Source: Ferroplasma acidarmanus Fer1 (GTDB lineage Archaea; Thermoplasmatota; Thermoplasmata; Thermoplasmatales; Thermoplasmataceae). From it: a stretch of 64,000 nucleotides of DNA. The DNA is taken from positions 992,001 through 1,056,000 of the forward strand of contig NC_021592.1 of assembly GCF_000152265.2 (NCBI RefSeq), given 5' to 3'. Every line of letters begins with the position of its first letter. The first letter of the stretch is position 1. Under the pieces are notes generated by a model, which made no database searches, was not told the origin of the DNA, and saw only the letters and a list, made by a program, of their open reading frames with translations. Positions 25,978 through 34,717 of the stretch are shown piece after piece. Both the position numbers and the translations under genes were made by a program.

Positions 25978-27150
25978 ATGATCGAGGCAATAAATACCCA
26001 TGTTAACATTCCTGACATCTCAATGTATTCACTTTTGCTGAGAAATGCCGAAGTAAATGGAAGCAGGCCAATAATAATATTTTATGACAAGTATATTACA
26101 TATTCAAAATTACTTAAATATGTGGATTCTATGGCATATCAGCTTGAACACAGGCTAAACGTCAGAAAAGGAGAAACAATAGCTATCATAATGGACTTTT
26201 CACCACCATATATTATCTCCATAATTTCATCTATAAAAATAGGTGCACGCATTTTGATAATTGATGGGAAAACAGATGATAATACTATTAACGGATATAT
26301 TGATAAATATAGCATAAAGGTAATGATCATATGCAAGAAGTTTGCAGAAAAAGCAAAAAATGAGCAGATAAAATATATTGTATCGGACCCTAATGATTTC
26401 CTCACTCTGGGAAAAGCCTTAATTAATAATATCTATAATCGTTCATATGTTAAATACGGAAATAATGTCTTAAAATTTTATGAGTTTATATACAGTGATA
26501 ATGTTCCGGCCCTGCCTGAAGCACATGAACCTTCCTGCATTATGTTCCATATTAAAAATGAACTGTTGGCATTCAACATGAAAAGTATCATAGGAGAAAC
26601 ATTCATAATCAATTACTGGTTGCCAAAATTTGATGGAAAACCTGTATTTTATTCTGATATAGACCATTCAACCCCTCTTGGTTTAATCTACTCAATAGCC
26701 CTTCCCATATCATTTTCAGGGACCATTGTCATAAACAGCCCAGCTTCCATCTCCCGGAATGCCTGTGATTTTGTAGTGGGGACTCCTTCATTTTACTCAC
26801 ACATCATTGAGAAAAAAATAAATATTTCTGGCGTAAAATACTGTATAATGCCATTTTACGATAGAGAAATAGAAAATGCTTTCCATCAATACACAAATAT
26901 TCCCCTGATTGCGGGCAGATCTGACCAGTTCACACTTACAACACATATGAACCCCTTTGATGATATACGTGTGGGGTCATTTGGTATGCCGGTTAATTAT
27001 GTGGAATGCATGATAAACCCTGAAAATGAGTTATTAATTAAAACACCTTATCTTCCAGCAATCTATGAAAATAATAAGAAAAAGGAATATGAATGGTACA
27101 ACTCATACACCAAGGTAAAAGTTGTGGATAATTATTATTATTCACTTTGA
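25978..27150 (+). CDS. Degenerate AMP-dependent synthetase-like (ANL) protein
   Basis: A 390-residue homologue of the large domain of acyl-CoA synthetases. The N-terminal part is recognisable (TYSKLLKYVDSMAYQL…RKGETIAIIMDFSPPYI), and later SFGMPVNYVECMINPENELLIK matches the region after motif A5. The ATP-binding loop expected after EPSCIMF (family TSGTTGKPKG) is replaced by HIKNELLAFNM, motif A5 is unrecognisable, and the whole C-terminal domain is missing. Catalysis is not expected; it may bind an acyl or CoA ligand. It lies 25 bases after nnr and overlaps the next, convergent gene by 13 bases. Confidence 0.7.
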   Translation: MIEAINTHVNIPDISMYSLLLRNAEVNGSRPIIIFYDKYITYSKLLKYVDSMAYQLEHRLNVRKGETIAIIMDFSPPYIISIISSIKIGARILIIDGKTDDNTINGYIDKYSIKVMIICKKFAEKAKNEQIKYIVSDPNDFLTLGKALINNIYNRSYVKYGNNVLKFYEFIYSDNVPALPEAHEPSCIMFHIKNELLAFNMKSIIGETFIINYWLPKFDGKPVFYSDIDHSTPLGLIYSIALPISFSGTIVINSPASISRNACDFVVGTPSFYSHIIEKKINISGVKYCIMPFYDREIENAFHQYTNIPLIAGRSDQFTLTTHMNPFDDIRVGSFGMPVNYVECMINPENELLIKTPYLPAIYENNKKKEYEWYNSYTKVKVVDNYYYSL

Positions 27151-27614
27151 GTTAAATATTTCGAGTTATATTTTTTAAGCAATGACCCGAATAATAATGA
27201 GAGGAAGAAATTTGCTACTATGTATGTTATGAAGTAAAATATTAAATCGTATATACCTAACAAGCCAAGGCTATAAACCGTTATTATCACAAAAAAGACG
27301 AGCCAGTAAGCTATTACCATAAACTTTATTTTGCCATCCAGTGTATTTCTCGGGATAATATCAAAGTATTTTGCCAGCAGAATGGAGTAAAACACACCAA
27401 AAACCAGCCCAAGTATCAATAAATCACGTACCTGCGAAACCAATAGCACAGTGAATAAAAGTGACAGATTTTTGGATGTAATGGTATATCCATAGGCAAA
27501 TGCAAATTCTGCAGAAAATATGTAGAGTATAATAACATTCACTATTGAGGCAATAATAAAATAAATAAACCCGGATTTCAGGCCTGCAATAATTCCATCC
27601 TTGAACGAAGACAT
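27138..27614 (-). CDS. Predicted four-helix membrane protein, unknown
   Basis: A 158-residue protein with about four hydrophobic segments (near residues 14-34, 50-72, 88-112 and 120-146) and polar ends; no motif recognised. It lies downstream of the regulator gene at 27667 on the same strand with a 52-base gap, so the two could be co-transcribed. Convergent overlap with the ANL-like gene. Confidence 0.6.
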   Translation of the reverse strand: MSSFKDGIIAGLKSGFIYFIIASIVNVIILYIFSAEFAFAYGYTITSKNLSLLFTVLLVSQVRDLLILGLVFGVFYSILLAKYFDIIPRNTLDGKIKFMVIAYWLVFFVIITVYSLGLLGIYDLIFYFITYIVANFFLSLLFGSLLKKYNSKYLTQSE

Positions 27615-27666
27615 ATTTCTACATGCTTATATACAATTAATATTTTTATATATTAAAAAAATAGTT

Positions 27667-28023
27667 TTAGTTTTTAAAATTTTTTAACTGGTTTATGGTA
27701 CTGTTTATCTCATCTATTTTCTTTTCACGTTCATTTATTATTTCCTCAAGTATTTCATTGAAATCCTTGGATAATTTATATCCGTGCACGGGCCGCCCCT
27801 TTCCTTCTTTTTTCATATTTCTTTTTGCAATCCAGTTTTTTCTACGCAACCATTGCATAGCAATAGATACTTCGGGCTGCCTTAATCCGGTTTCCCTCTC
27901 AACCTCAACAGAGGTAATTTCACCCTTGTCTTTTATATATACCAGTGTGTATGCCACACTTCTGGGGATGTCAGACACCATTAGGTATTTCGCCAGCTTG
28001 TTAACTTCTTCTGAAAGCGCCAT
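27667..28023 (-). CDS. Winged-helix transcriptional regulator (TrmB/MarR-like)
   Basis: A 118-residue regulator. The central winged HTH (about residues 22-88) reads ITSVEVERETGLRQPEVSIAMQWLRRKNWI, with a wing containing GKGRPVHGYKLSKD, followed by a short coiled coil (IINEREKKIDEINSTI) probably for dimerisation. No ligand domain. It may govern the membrane protein downstream or itself; targets unknown. Confidence 0.75.
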   Translation of the reverse strand: MALSEEVNKLAKYLMVSDIPRSVAYTLVYIKDKGEITSVEVERETGLRQPEVSIAMQWLRRKNWIAKRNMKKEGKGRPVHGYKLSKDFNEILEEIINEREKKIDEINSTINQLKNFKN

Positions 28024-28127
28024 TTTTAATCGGATAATAATATTATAATGTTATATATATTTAACTATACAAAAAAAAATTAATATATTATAAAATGCTT
28101 ATTTTCTATGTTTAATTTATAATAAAC

Positions 28128-28385
28128 TCATGATTTTGAGAGTGCTTCCAGTTTGCTGATTATAGTATATATGGCTGCCCTCCCATGTGACGGCACATTC
28201 GGGTCATTGGAGATATCATCCAGTTCAGATATGACATTGGCACACCTTAAATCAAGGCTTTCCTTGCCATCTTTCATCTTTTCTTTTGCTTCGGAAGACG
28301 TTTTTCTTACATTCCTCGGTATGGACGAATCATCTTCCAGATCATCCATCAAGGCTAGAACCTCGTTAAACAAATTCTCATCCAT
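28128..28385 (-). CDS. UPF0147 family protein
   Basis: An 85-residue all-helical archaeal protein of the UPF0147 family: DDSSIPRNVRKTSSEAK and SNDPNVPSHGRAAIYTIISKLE are the characteristic repeats. A strong site GAGGTGAT precedes the ATG by three bases, and the gene starts four bases after the Lrp-like gene, so they form an operon. Function unknown. Confidence 0.88.
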   Translation of the reverse strand: MDENLFNEVLALMDDLEDDSSIPRNVRKTSSEAKEKMKDGKESLDLRCANVISELDDISNDPNVPSHGRAAIYTIISKLEALSKS

Positions 28386-28389
28386 TCTA

Positions 28390-28728
28390 TCACCTCATAT
28401 ACATATCCTTAATGATGGATAATACCATCATTGTTTTGGATTTTCTTATACCCTGTATCGAATTAAGGTTATTAACTATAAACTTTTCAAGGGCTATGTA
28501 ATCGGGAAATCTGACCTTTATTATAAGATCATATTCTCCGGTAACAACAAAGACCTCTTCGACATTTTTATGTTCTCCTATTATCCTTCCAATTGCATCA
28601 ACGTTGTTAATCTCGGCTTCTATTCCTATCAACGCTGTGATAATTTTATTATCATAATATTCCCTAAAATTTGTAATTTCTGCTTCCATTAATTCACCCA
28701 GGTTATTCATAATCATCTCTATATTCAT
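28390..28728 (-). CDS. Lrp/AsnC ligand-binding (RAM) domain protein without HTH
   Basis: A 112-residue protein containing only the regulator-of-amino-acid-metabolism fold (KIITALIGIEAE…EHKNVEEVFVVTGEYDLIIKVRF…IQGIRKSKTMMVLS), preceded by a short helix. No DNA-binding domain. Stand-alone RAM proteins can assemble with full Lrp regulators or act as ligand sensors. Operon partner is UPF0147. Confidence 0.85.
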   Translation of the reverse strand: MNIEMIMNNLGELMEAEITNFREYYDNKIITALIGIEAEINNVDAIGRIIGEHKNVEEVFVVTGEYDLIIKVRFPDYIALEKFIVNNLNSIQGIRKSKTMMVLSIIKDMYMR

Positions 28729-28830
28729 AATATTTTCTAATACATCATAACTTAATTGTATGCATGACAGTCATTATTATAAAGTGCCATGCTGGTTAAA
28801 AACTTATATGAGTTAATAATACTAACAATA

Positions 28831-29439
28831 ATGAAAAATATCATTATAGGAAAACTAACAGTTATCACCGGTCCTATGTTTTCAGGCAAAACTTCAAGAT
28901 TAATTGAACTGTTAGAACGGGAAATTCTGGCAGGGCGAAATACTTTATTATTTAAGCCAGAAATGGACAAAAGATATGATACAACATTTGTGACCACCCA
29001 TAAGGGCATGAGGCTTCCAGCAATAGTGTTAAATACAGATAATGAGGGCGTGGAGAAAATGTATAACCTGTCTAAAAATGTGGATGTGATAGGCATAGAC
29101 GAAGCCCAGTTCTGGAATCACGGGTCCATATTGCCTGAGATAGCAGATAAAATTGCCAGTGAAAATAAAATTGTTTATGCAGCCGCCCTGAACAAAAACC
29201 ATCTTGGAAACCCTTTTAAAACTTCTATGGATATTATATCAAGGGCAGATCAGGTTTATTCATTGACCGCAGTATGTGCAAAATGCGGTGAAGATGCGAC
29301 ATTTTCTCAGAGAATTTTGAATGGCAAAGAAATATTCGGCGAGCAGATAAAAATAGGCGGCATGGAGAGTTATGAACCGCGATGCAGAAAATGTTTTGTT
29401 TACCCTGATGTATCTGAAGTTCAAAGGCTTGAAGAGTAA
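28831..29439 (+). CDS. tdk: Thymidine kinase, type II
   Basis: Phosphorylates thymidine for salvage (202 residues). Walker A GPMFSGKTS at residues 12-20, Walker-B-type IGIDEAQFW, lasso-region YSLTAVCAKCGEDATFSQR, and the zinc site CAKC…CRKC are all present. Upstream in-frame ATG at 28789 is rejected because a TATA box ACTTATATGA (28801-28810) lies about 22 bases before the ATG at 28831, which begins MKNIIIGKLTVI. Divergent from the Lrp-like gene. Confidence 0.93.
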   Translation: MKNIIIGKLTVITGPMFSGKTSRLIELLEREILAGRNTLLFKPEMDKRYDTTFVTTHKGMRLPAIVLNTDNEGVEKMYNLSKNVDVIGIDEAQFWNHGSILPEIADKIASENKIVYAAALNKNHLGNPFKTSMDIISRADQVYSLTAVCAKCGEDATFSQRILNGKEIFGEQIKIGGMESYEPRCRKCFVYPDVSEVQRLEE

Positions 29440-29488
29440 TACTGCAATTTCCTGCAATAAATTTGGAAAATAACTACAGTGGCTGGAA

Positions 29489-30253
29489 TCATTGTATAAG
29501 TGTAATTACATTATCCATATCAGCTGACATTAATATTGCTTTTTTCCCGCCCTTGGAAATGAAATCAAGCATGGCCTTTATCTTTTTGCCAGTTATGTTA
29601 TCATTAAAGTGCCCACTTTTATAGATATCCATCAGGGCATTAAATGTTATATTCTTCAATAATTTCCCGCTATTTACGATTCCTTCAAATTCATCTTTAT
29701 GCCCGGATATAATTATTAACTCATCCGCCTCAATAAGCGTTCCGAGAAGTGACGAGGAAGAATAATTATTAACCATTCCATGGCAATTATTATAATACTG
29801 CAACTCTCTCACCACAGGAAAACCTGCACCAATAATTATGGGTAAATACCCATCGGACATAAGCGTCATAATTGCCGATTTTTCTGGTATATCTATCGGC
29901 TCAAGGAATTCTTCCGTTTTCCTATTCTCAGGAATTCCACTTTCTGTATAATTATCTCCTGTTTGTACTGAAGGATTGGAAATTTTCCTGATTTCTACCC
30001 TGGTAAAAACTGCAATAATCTCCTTTGAATATCCATATTTGTATTTAACACGATCATAGGCATTGATGATATCCACCGGATAAAAAGTATCTGCATTTTC
30101 AGGATAACTATCTCCGCATGTCACTACAATTTCATTTTCTGATATCAGTTTACCTGATTTAGCGAATATATCATCAATTAATCCAGAGCTTCCGCATTTC
30201 TGGTTATAGCCCGGATAATTGTTGCCAATTGCCATTACAATTCTTTTCATCAA
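29489..30253 (-). CDS. Carbamate-kinase-like protein with degenerate active site
   Basis: A 254-residue amino-acid-kinase-fold protein. The order of carbamate kinase elements is kept: IVMAIGNNYPG (family IVIALGGNAL), EPIDIPEKSAIMTLMSDGYLP, IIIGAGFPVVRE (family GGGGIPVV), LIEADELIIISG, and KKIKAMLDFISKGGKKA at the C-terminus. The catalytic DKD motif is replaced by NNYSSSS and the MGPK motif by ITGKK. It is also shorter than ArcC (about 310). Activity is doubtful; a ligand-binding or structural role is possible. Divergent from the thioesterase gene. Confidence 0.6.
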   Translation of the reverse strand: MMKRIVMAIGNNYPGYNQKCGSSGLIDDIFAKSGKLISENEIVVTCGDSYPENADTFYPVDIINAYDRVKYKYGYSKEIIAVFTRVEIRKISNPSVQTGDNYTESGIPENRKTEEFLEPIDIPEKSAIMTLMSDGYLPIIIGAGFPVVRELQYYNNCHGMVNNYSSSSLLGTLIEADELIIISGHKDEFEGIVNSGKLLKNITFNALMDIYKSGHFNDNITGKKIKAMLDFISKGGKKAILMSADMDNVITLIQ

Positions 30254-30312
30254 ATCCCATCAATAATTATGGATATATGATAAGATTATTAAATTATTTA
30301 CAATCAACCTAT

Positions 30313-30795
30313 ATGGGAAAAAGAGTTAGCGAATCGGATGTAACATCCGAAATCATTGTACTTCCCGGAGACACCAATATGTTCGGTGACCTGTATGGTG
30401 GGAGGCTTGTTGAATGGATGGATAACATAGGGAGCATAACAGCTTTTAAGCATAGCAGAAAGAAAGTGGTCACGGGCAGCATAGATAACCTGTTCTTTCT
30501 TTCACCAATAAAACTTGGATATATAGTGCATCTGCATTCATTTGTTACCTATACAACAAAATCAACAATGGAAATTGAGATAGATGTATCTTCTGAAAAT
30601 GTCATTACCAGTAACAGCAATGTTACAACAAGGGCGTTTTTTACATATGTTGCACTGGACGAAAATGGCCATGCAACAGAGATACCTGAGATAATACCGG
30701 AGAATGATATTGAACGTAAAAGATTCGTGGATGGCGAAAAGAGATTAGAACTCCGGCTTCAAGCCTTAAAATCTGTTAAAGCAGATTTGAAATAA
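30313..30795 (+). CDS. Acyl-CoA thioesterase, hotdog fold
   Basis: A 160-residue BFIT/YciA-type acyl-CoA hydrolase. LPGDTNMFGDLYGGRLVEWMD is represented by the catalytic-helix segment NMFGDLYGGRLVEWMD, and GSIDNLFFLSPIKLG follows. The ATG at 30313 is preferred over in-frame starts further up because a TATA-like TTAAATTA lies 20-30 bases before it. Nine bases later the Hjc-like gene begins on the same strand. Acyl substrate is not predictable. Confidence 0.88.
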   Translation: MGKRVSESDVTSEIIVLPGDTNMFGDLYGGRLVEWMDNIGSITAFKHSRKKVVTGSIDNLFFLSPIKLGYIVHLHSFVTYTTKSTMEIEIDVSSENVITSNSNVTTRAFFTYVALDENGHATEIPEIIPENDIERKRFVDGEKRLELRLQALKSVKADLK

Positions 30796-30804
30796 GTGGT
30801 ATAA

Positions 30805-31320
30805 GTGAATGGCAGCATCTACGAAAGGGAGTTAATGAATATACTCATAGGTACGAAAAACACACTGGATAGGATAACGAAAAATCTTGACCCCGTTTCA
30901 AAGGATGTGGTATATACAATGATGGATAAGCCATTTTACGTTGCCCGGGCAGCAGGTTCATTTGGTGCAGATCTTGTGGCACTGCGCGATGATTATTCTC
31001 TCGTAATTGAAGTAAAATCGTCTTCCAGATCACAATTAACATTCAGTGAAGCCTCCGGGACAAAGCAGGACCAGGCCTTAAAACTCCATAACAGGTGTAT
31101 TCTATCCGGGCTTTTCATAACATATGCCTACAGGTTAAAAAATTATAAAGGGGATTTCTGGAGATTTTTTTCAATAGAGAGCGATTACCAGTACAGGGGA
31201 AAAATGCGCGGGCTTTATGAACTTCTCCCAAAGCAGGAAATAACTAGAACAGGAAATTATATACTGAGATGGGAGGGCGGATTGCCACTCACCACCCTTG
31301 TCAATTATTTAAATTCATAA
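30805..31320 (+). CDS. hjc: Hjc-like Holliday junction resolvase / PD-(D/E)XK nuclease
   Basis: A 171-residue archaeal Hjc-family nuclease. E7 in IYERELMNIL, RAAGSFGADLVALRD, and VIEVKSSSRS give the E…D…ExK active site. The C-terminal part is longer than classical Hjc (about 120-140 residues), with an extra 30-residue tail. GTG start at 30805; no strong ribosome site, so it probably depends on coupling with the preceding thioesterase. Its end overlaps the convergent aminotransferase by six bases. Confidence 0.82.
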   Translation: MNGSIYERELMNILIGTKNTLDRITKNLDPVSKDVVYTMMDKPFYVARAAGSFGADLVALRDDYSLVIEVKSSSRSQLTFSEASGTKQDQALKLHNRCILSGLFITYAYRLKNYKGDFWRFFSIESDYQYRGKMRGLYELLPKQEITRTGNYILRWEGGLPLTTLVNYLNS

Positions 31321-32667
31321 GGCTTTTTTTATTGAGTTATCAAGTATATCTATAGCCTCGTCAATCTGTTTCTCATTCACGATCAAGGGAGGTATAAACC
31401 TTATGGCGCTCTCACCAGCACCCAGCAATATGAGCCCGTTTTTATAGGCATTCTCTATAGTTTTATCCCTGAGCCCACGGAAATGGGCTTTGGTCTTTCT
31501 ATTTTTAACAAAGTCTATTGCCTGCATTAATCCAAGCCCCCTAACGTCTCCTATGTTATCATATTTTTCCTGCAATTCGTGTAGCCTCTTATTAAGGTAA
31601 TCTCCAACCTTTCTTGCGTTTTCAACCATATTTTTATTTTTTATTTCTTCTATTGTGGCACGGCTTGAAACAGAGGCAAGAAGGTTCCCGCCAAATGTGT
31701 TGGAGTGCAACCCTGATTTCTCAAAATTATATTTGCTCTTTACAACAGATGCACCCATAGGTATTCCTGAGGCTATTGATTTGGCTACAGACATAATGTC
31801 AGGGTCAACACCGAAATATTCCGAAGCAAAGAAATATCCGGTTCTGCCGAATCCTGTCTGCACCTCATCCATTATGTACAGTATTTCATTATCATGGGCT
31901 AGCTCCATGAGTTTTTTGTGGAAATCCATCGGTGGCACAATATATCCACCTTCACCCTGTATTGGCTCTACAAGTATAGCTGCAACATCATTGGATGGCA
32001 AAAACTTTCCAAACACATAATCTTCCAGATAATCTATGGCCGCATTTGTCAGGTCTTCAGGCTCTTCATAGCCATCTATGTTGAATGGATTCCTATATGG
32101 GTCTGGAAATGGTATATGTGTAACACCGGCCATTTCCGGGAAGAAACCCTCATGATGCACTGGTTGTGATGCCGTAAATGACAGTGCCCCCATTGTTCTT
32201 CCATGGAATCCGCCTATGAATCCGATAAACTGTGGCCTTTTTGTATAGCTCCTTGCCAGTTTCAGTGATGCTTCATTGCTCTCAGCACCGCTGTTTGCAT
32301 AAAAAACCTTTTTGTCGTGGCTGCCAGGTGATACTCCTATCAGTGCCTTTGCTGCTTCTACCTGCTCGCTATAGTAAAAATCCGTTCCTGCAAAGTGCCA
32401 CAATTTATGCAGCTGTTCCTGGACTTTTGAGATAACATATTCATTGCCATAACCTATGTTTGTTGTACTTATTCCGCTGGAGAAGTCAAGAAAAACATTA
32501 TCATCAACATCTTCAATATAACACCCCTGGCCCCTGTATGCAACTACAGGCAATGACTTTGTGGATGTTGCCAGATATTTTTCATCCTCTGCCATAATTT
32601 TTTTTGCATTAGGCCCCGGTAGTTCAGTTGTTATTCTAACGCCGTTCAACAATACATCGTTTTCCAT
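31315..32667 (-). CDS. Class III PLP aminotransferase (GabT/ornithine-aminotransferase-like)
   Basis: A 450-residue PLP enzyme. YANSGAESNEASLKLAR, GFHGRTMGALSFT, VEPIQGEGGYIVPP, IMDEVQTGFGRTG and the PLP-lysine segment SVAKSIASGIPMGA are intact. Archaeal relatives include 4-aminobutyrate/ornithine aminotransferases and broad-range amino-acid racemases, so substrate is uncertain. A TATA-like AGTTATATACTT just upstream of the ATG supports the start. Confidence 0.9.
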   Translation of the reverse strand: MENDVLLNGVRITTELPGPNAKKIMAEDEKYLATSTKSLPVVAYRGQGCYIEDVDDNVFLDFSSGISTTNIGYGNEYVISKVQEQLHKLWHFAGTDFYYSEQVEAAKALIGVSPGSHDKKVFYANSGAESNEASLKLARSYTKRPQFIGFIGGFHGRTMGALSFTASQPVHHEGFFPEMAGVTHIPFPDPYRNPFNIDGYEEPEDLTNAAIDYLEDYVFGKFLPSNDVAAILVEPIQGEGGYIVPPMDFHKKLMELAHDNEILYIMDEVQTGFGRTGYFFASEYFGVDPDIMSVAKSIASGIPMGASVVKSKYNFEKSGLHSNTFGGNLLASVSSRATIEEIKNKNMVENARKVGDYLNKRLHELQEKYDNIGDVRGLGLMQAIDFVKNRKTKAHFRGLRDKTIENAYKNGLILLGAGESAIRFIPPLIVNEKQIDEAIDILDNSIKKAL

Positions 32668-32870
32668 AAAATTATAATATTTAGACAGTTATATACTTTA
32701 TCATGTGTACATTTTGTGCTATTTCTATGTAACAGAATAAAAAAATATAAAAATTCTATGATTTAGGCTGGCATAAGTTATATGTAGAAGATTAAAATTT
32801 AATCCCAAAAATTTCATAGGTTAACCAAAATTATCAAAAGAAGTTTTATATAATTGATCTATAAAGATAT

Positions 32871-33860
32871 ATGGTTGGTACTTCAAATTCCCGGTATCAA
32901 ATAAAATTTCTCCGCGATGAACTGACAGACATGATTTTCTATACTTATATGTATAGAAAAACAGAAGACCCGGAACTTAAGGAGAATTTCAAGCAACTGG
33001 CTACTATAGAAAATGAACATGCAAATTTCTGGGGGCAGTCTCTGAAATCATCAAACGTAGACATAAATAAAATCACATACAGAAGAACCAAATTTTTTTT
33101 TATGAAAATTATCAGGGTCATAGTTGGGAAAAATCTCATAATCAATCTCCTTGAACACGGTGAATATCAGTCTATCAGGAAATATAAAACCTATCTTGAA
33201 AGTTATAAGCAGGAAGATGATTATAAAAAAAAGGTAAATGACCTCATATCCTCTGAAATGCAGCATGAGGAGATATTTGCAAATAAAATATCAAAAAGTG
33301 TTAAAAACATTCAAAAAAGCAGGGATTTTTTATATGGCATGAGTGATGGCCTTGTTGAGGTCCTTGCAACCCTGGTCGGTTTGTCCGCAATAATCACAAG
33401 CCATATAGATATTGCGTTGAGCGGGGTAGTTGTGGGTATAAGTGGAACATTCAGCATGACCCTGGGGGCATATCTGGCACAGAAATCTGAATCAGAATAT
33501 AAAATTGCCATGCTTAACAGGAAACATATATTTTCCAGAAGCAAGGGCTTGGAAAACATGATCAATCAATACTCTTCAGAAGCCACAATTTCTGCACTCA
33601 ATACAGCAATTTCCTATATAACAGGGGCGGTGATTCCCATATTGCCTTTTGTTTTTTTTCAAAAGTACATGGCGGTAGCACTTTCAGTAATACTCGTTTT
33701 CATAGCACAGATGATTTCCAATTCTATTGTGGCACTTTCACTCAACACACCTATTCTTAAATCCGGGCTCAGGGCCTCACTGTTAGCTCTGGGTGCTGCT
33801 GCAGCAACCTTTGCCGCTGGAGAAATATTCCATATAATATTCCACATTTCACTGCTGTGA
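32871..33860 (+). CDS. Ferritin-like (rubrerythrin) domain fused to VIT1/CCC1 transporter
   Basis: A 329-residue protein in two parts. Residues 1-150 form a ferritin-like four-helix domain with the metal-binding pattern ENEHANFW and SEMQHEEIF. Residues 155-329 form a VIT1/CCC1 transporter with five hydrophobic helices and the signature GMSDGLVEVLATLVGL. This fused family (VIT1/CCC1 with erythrin domain) moves Fe(II) or Mn(II) across membranes, the soluble domain acting as metal sensor or donor. Relevant for an organism that lives in iron-rich acid, if the taxonomic inference is right. Confidence 0.9.
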   Translation: MVGTSNSRYQIKFLRDELTDMIFYTYMYRKTEDPELKENFKQLATIENEHANFWGQSLKSSNVDINKITYRRTKFFFMKIIRVIVGKNLIINLLEHGEYQSIRKYKTYLESYKQEDDYKKKVNDLISSEMQHEEIFANKISKSVKNIQKSRDFLYGMSDGLVEVLATLVGLSAIITSHIDIALSGVVVGISGTFSMTLGAYLAQKSESEYKIAMLNRKHIFSRSKGLENMINQYSSEATISALNTAISYITGAVIPILPFVFFQKYMAVALSVILVFIAQMISNSIVALSLNTPILKSGLRASLLALGAAAATFAAGEIFHIIFHISLL

Positions 33861-33943
33861 TAATGGATACTGGCAAGAACCTGCTGCAAATAATATATGC
33901 ATTGCAACAAAAATATTTATAATAGATATGACTATTAAAATCG

Positions 33944-34717
33944 TTGAACACAATAGAAGTAACGAATCTGTACAAACGTTATGGAACCACTACAGCACTT
34001 AATGGTATCAGTTTATCTATTGCCGGTGGCCAGATATATGGTATACTTGGGCCCAACGGTTCCGGCAAAACTACATTATTGAAAATACTTGCAGGAATAT
34101 TGCCGCCTTCTTCAGGGGAAGTTGTGATTGATGGCATGAATCTTACCGGCAACTCAGACAATATAAAATCCATAACAGGGTATATACCGGAAACACCTGC
34201 ATTATACGAATCACTTACCCCCATAGAATATTTCAACTTTCTTGCATCTGTGTTTAAAATCGAGGATTCCGTTTTGAAAGAGCGGATAAATGCATTTTCC
34301 AATGCCCTTGAAATAGGGAAATACCTTAATGAATTCATAGGGTCATTATCGTTCGGGACAAAACAAAAAGTGGCTATTATCGGATCTTTAATACACGACC
34401 CGAAAATAATTGTCATGGATGAAGGCATGAATGGTCTTGACCCGAAATCATCAAAAATTATTAAGGAACTATTAAAAGATATGACAGCAAAGGGCAAAAC
34501 AGTAATTTTTTCCACCCATATAATGGAAATAGCGGAAACCGTCTGCGATACCATTTCTATATTATATAACGGGAACATAGCCGGAACCGGCAATCTTGAT
34601 CAATTAAAAAGTGAAGCAGGGTCAAACAACAGTGATCTTGAGGGGGTATTCCTTAAACTGACCGGAGACGAGGACCTTGACAATCTGCTTGACTCTCTGA
34701 GGGAATCTATAAAATGA
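33944..34717 (+). CDS. ABC transporter ATP-binding protein (exporter/ABC-2 type)
   Basis: A 257-residue ATPase: Walker A GPNGSGKTT, Q-loop region, signature variant LSFGTKQKV, Walker B IIVMDEGMNGLDP, and switch His in FSTHIME. All functional residues are present. TTG start at 33944, with a TATA box ATATTTATAAT (about 33910-33920) giving a leaderless start. Overlaps the permease gene by four bases (ATGA). Confidence 0.93.
   Translation: MNTIEVTNLYKRYGTTTALNGISLSIAGGQIYGILGPNGSGKTTLLKILAGILPPSSGEVVIDGMNLTGNSDNIKSITGYIPETPALYESLTPIEYFNFLASVFKIEDSVLKERINAFSNALEIGKYLNEFIGSLSFGTKQKVAIIGSLIHDPKIIVMDEGMNGLDPKSSKIIKELLKDMTAKGKTVIFSTHIMEIAETVCDTISILYNGNIAGTGNLDQLKSEAGSNNSDLEGVFLKLTGDEDLDNLLDSLRESIK

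Noticed and set aside
33979-34593. A 204-codon minus-strand frame inside the ABC ATPase gene
   Set aside because: Antisense to a complete Walker A/B-containing ATPase.
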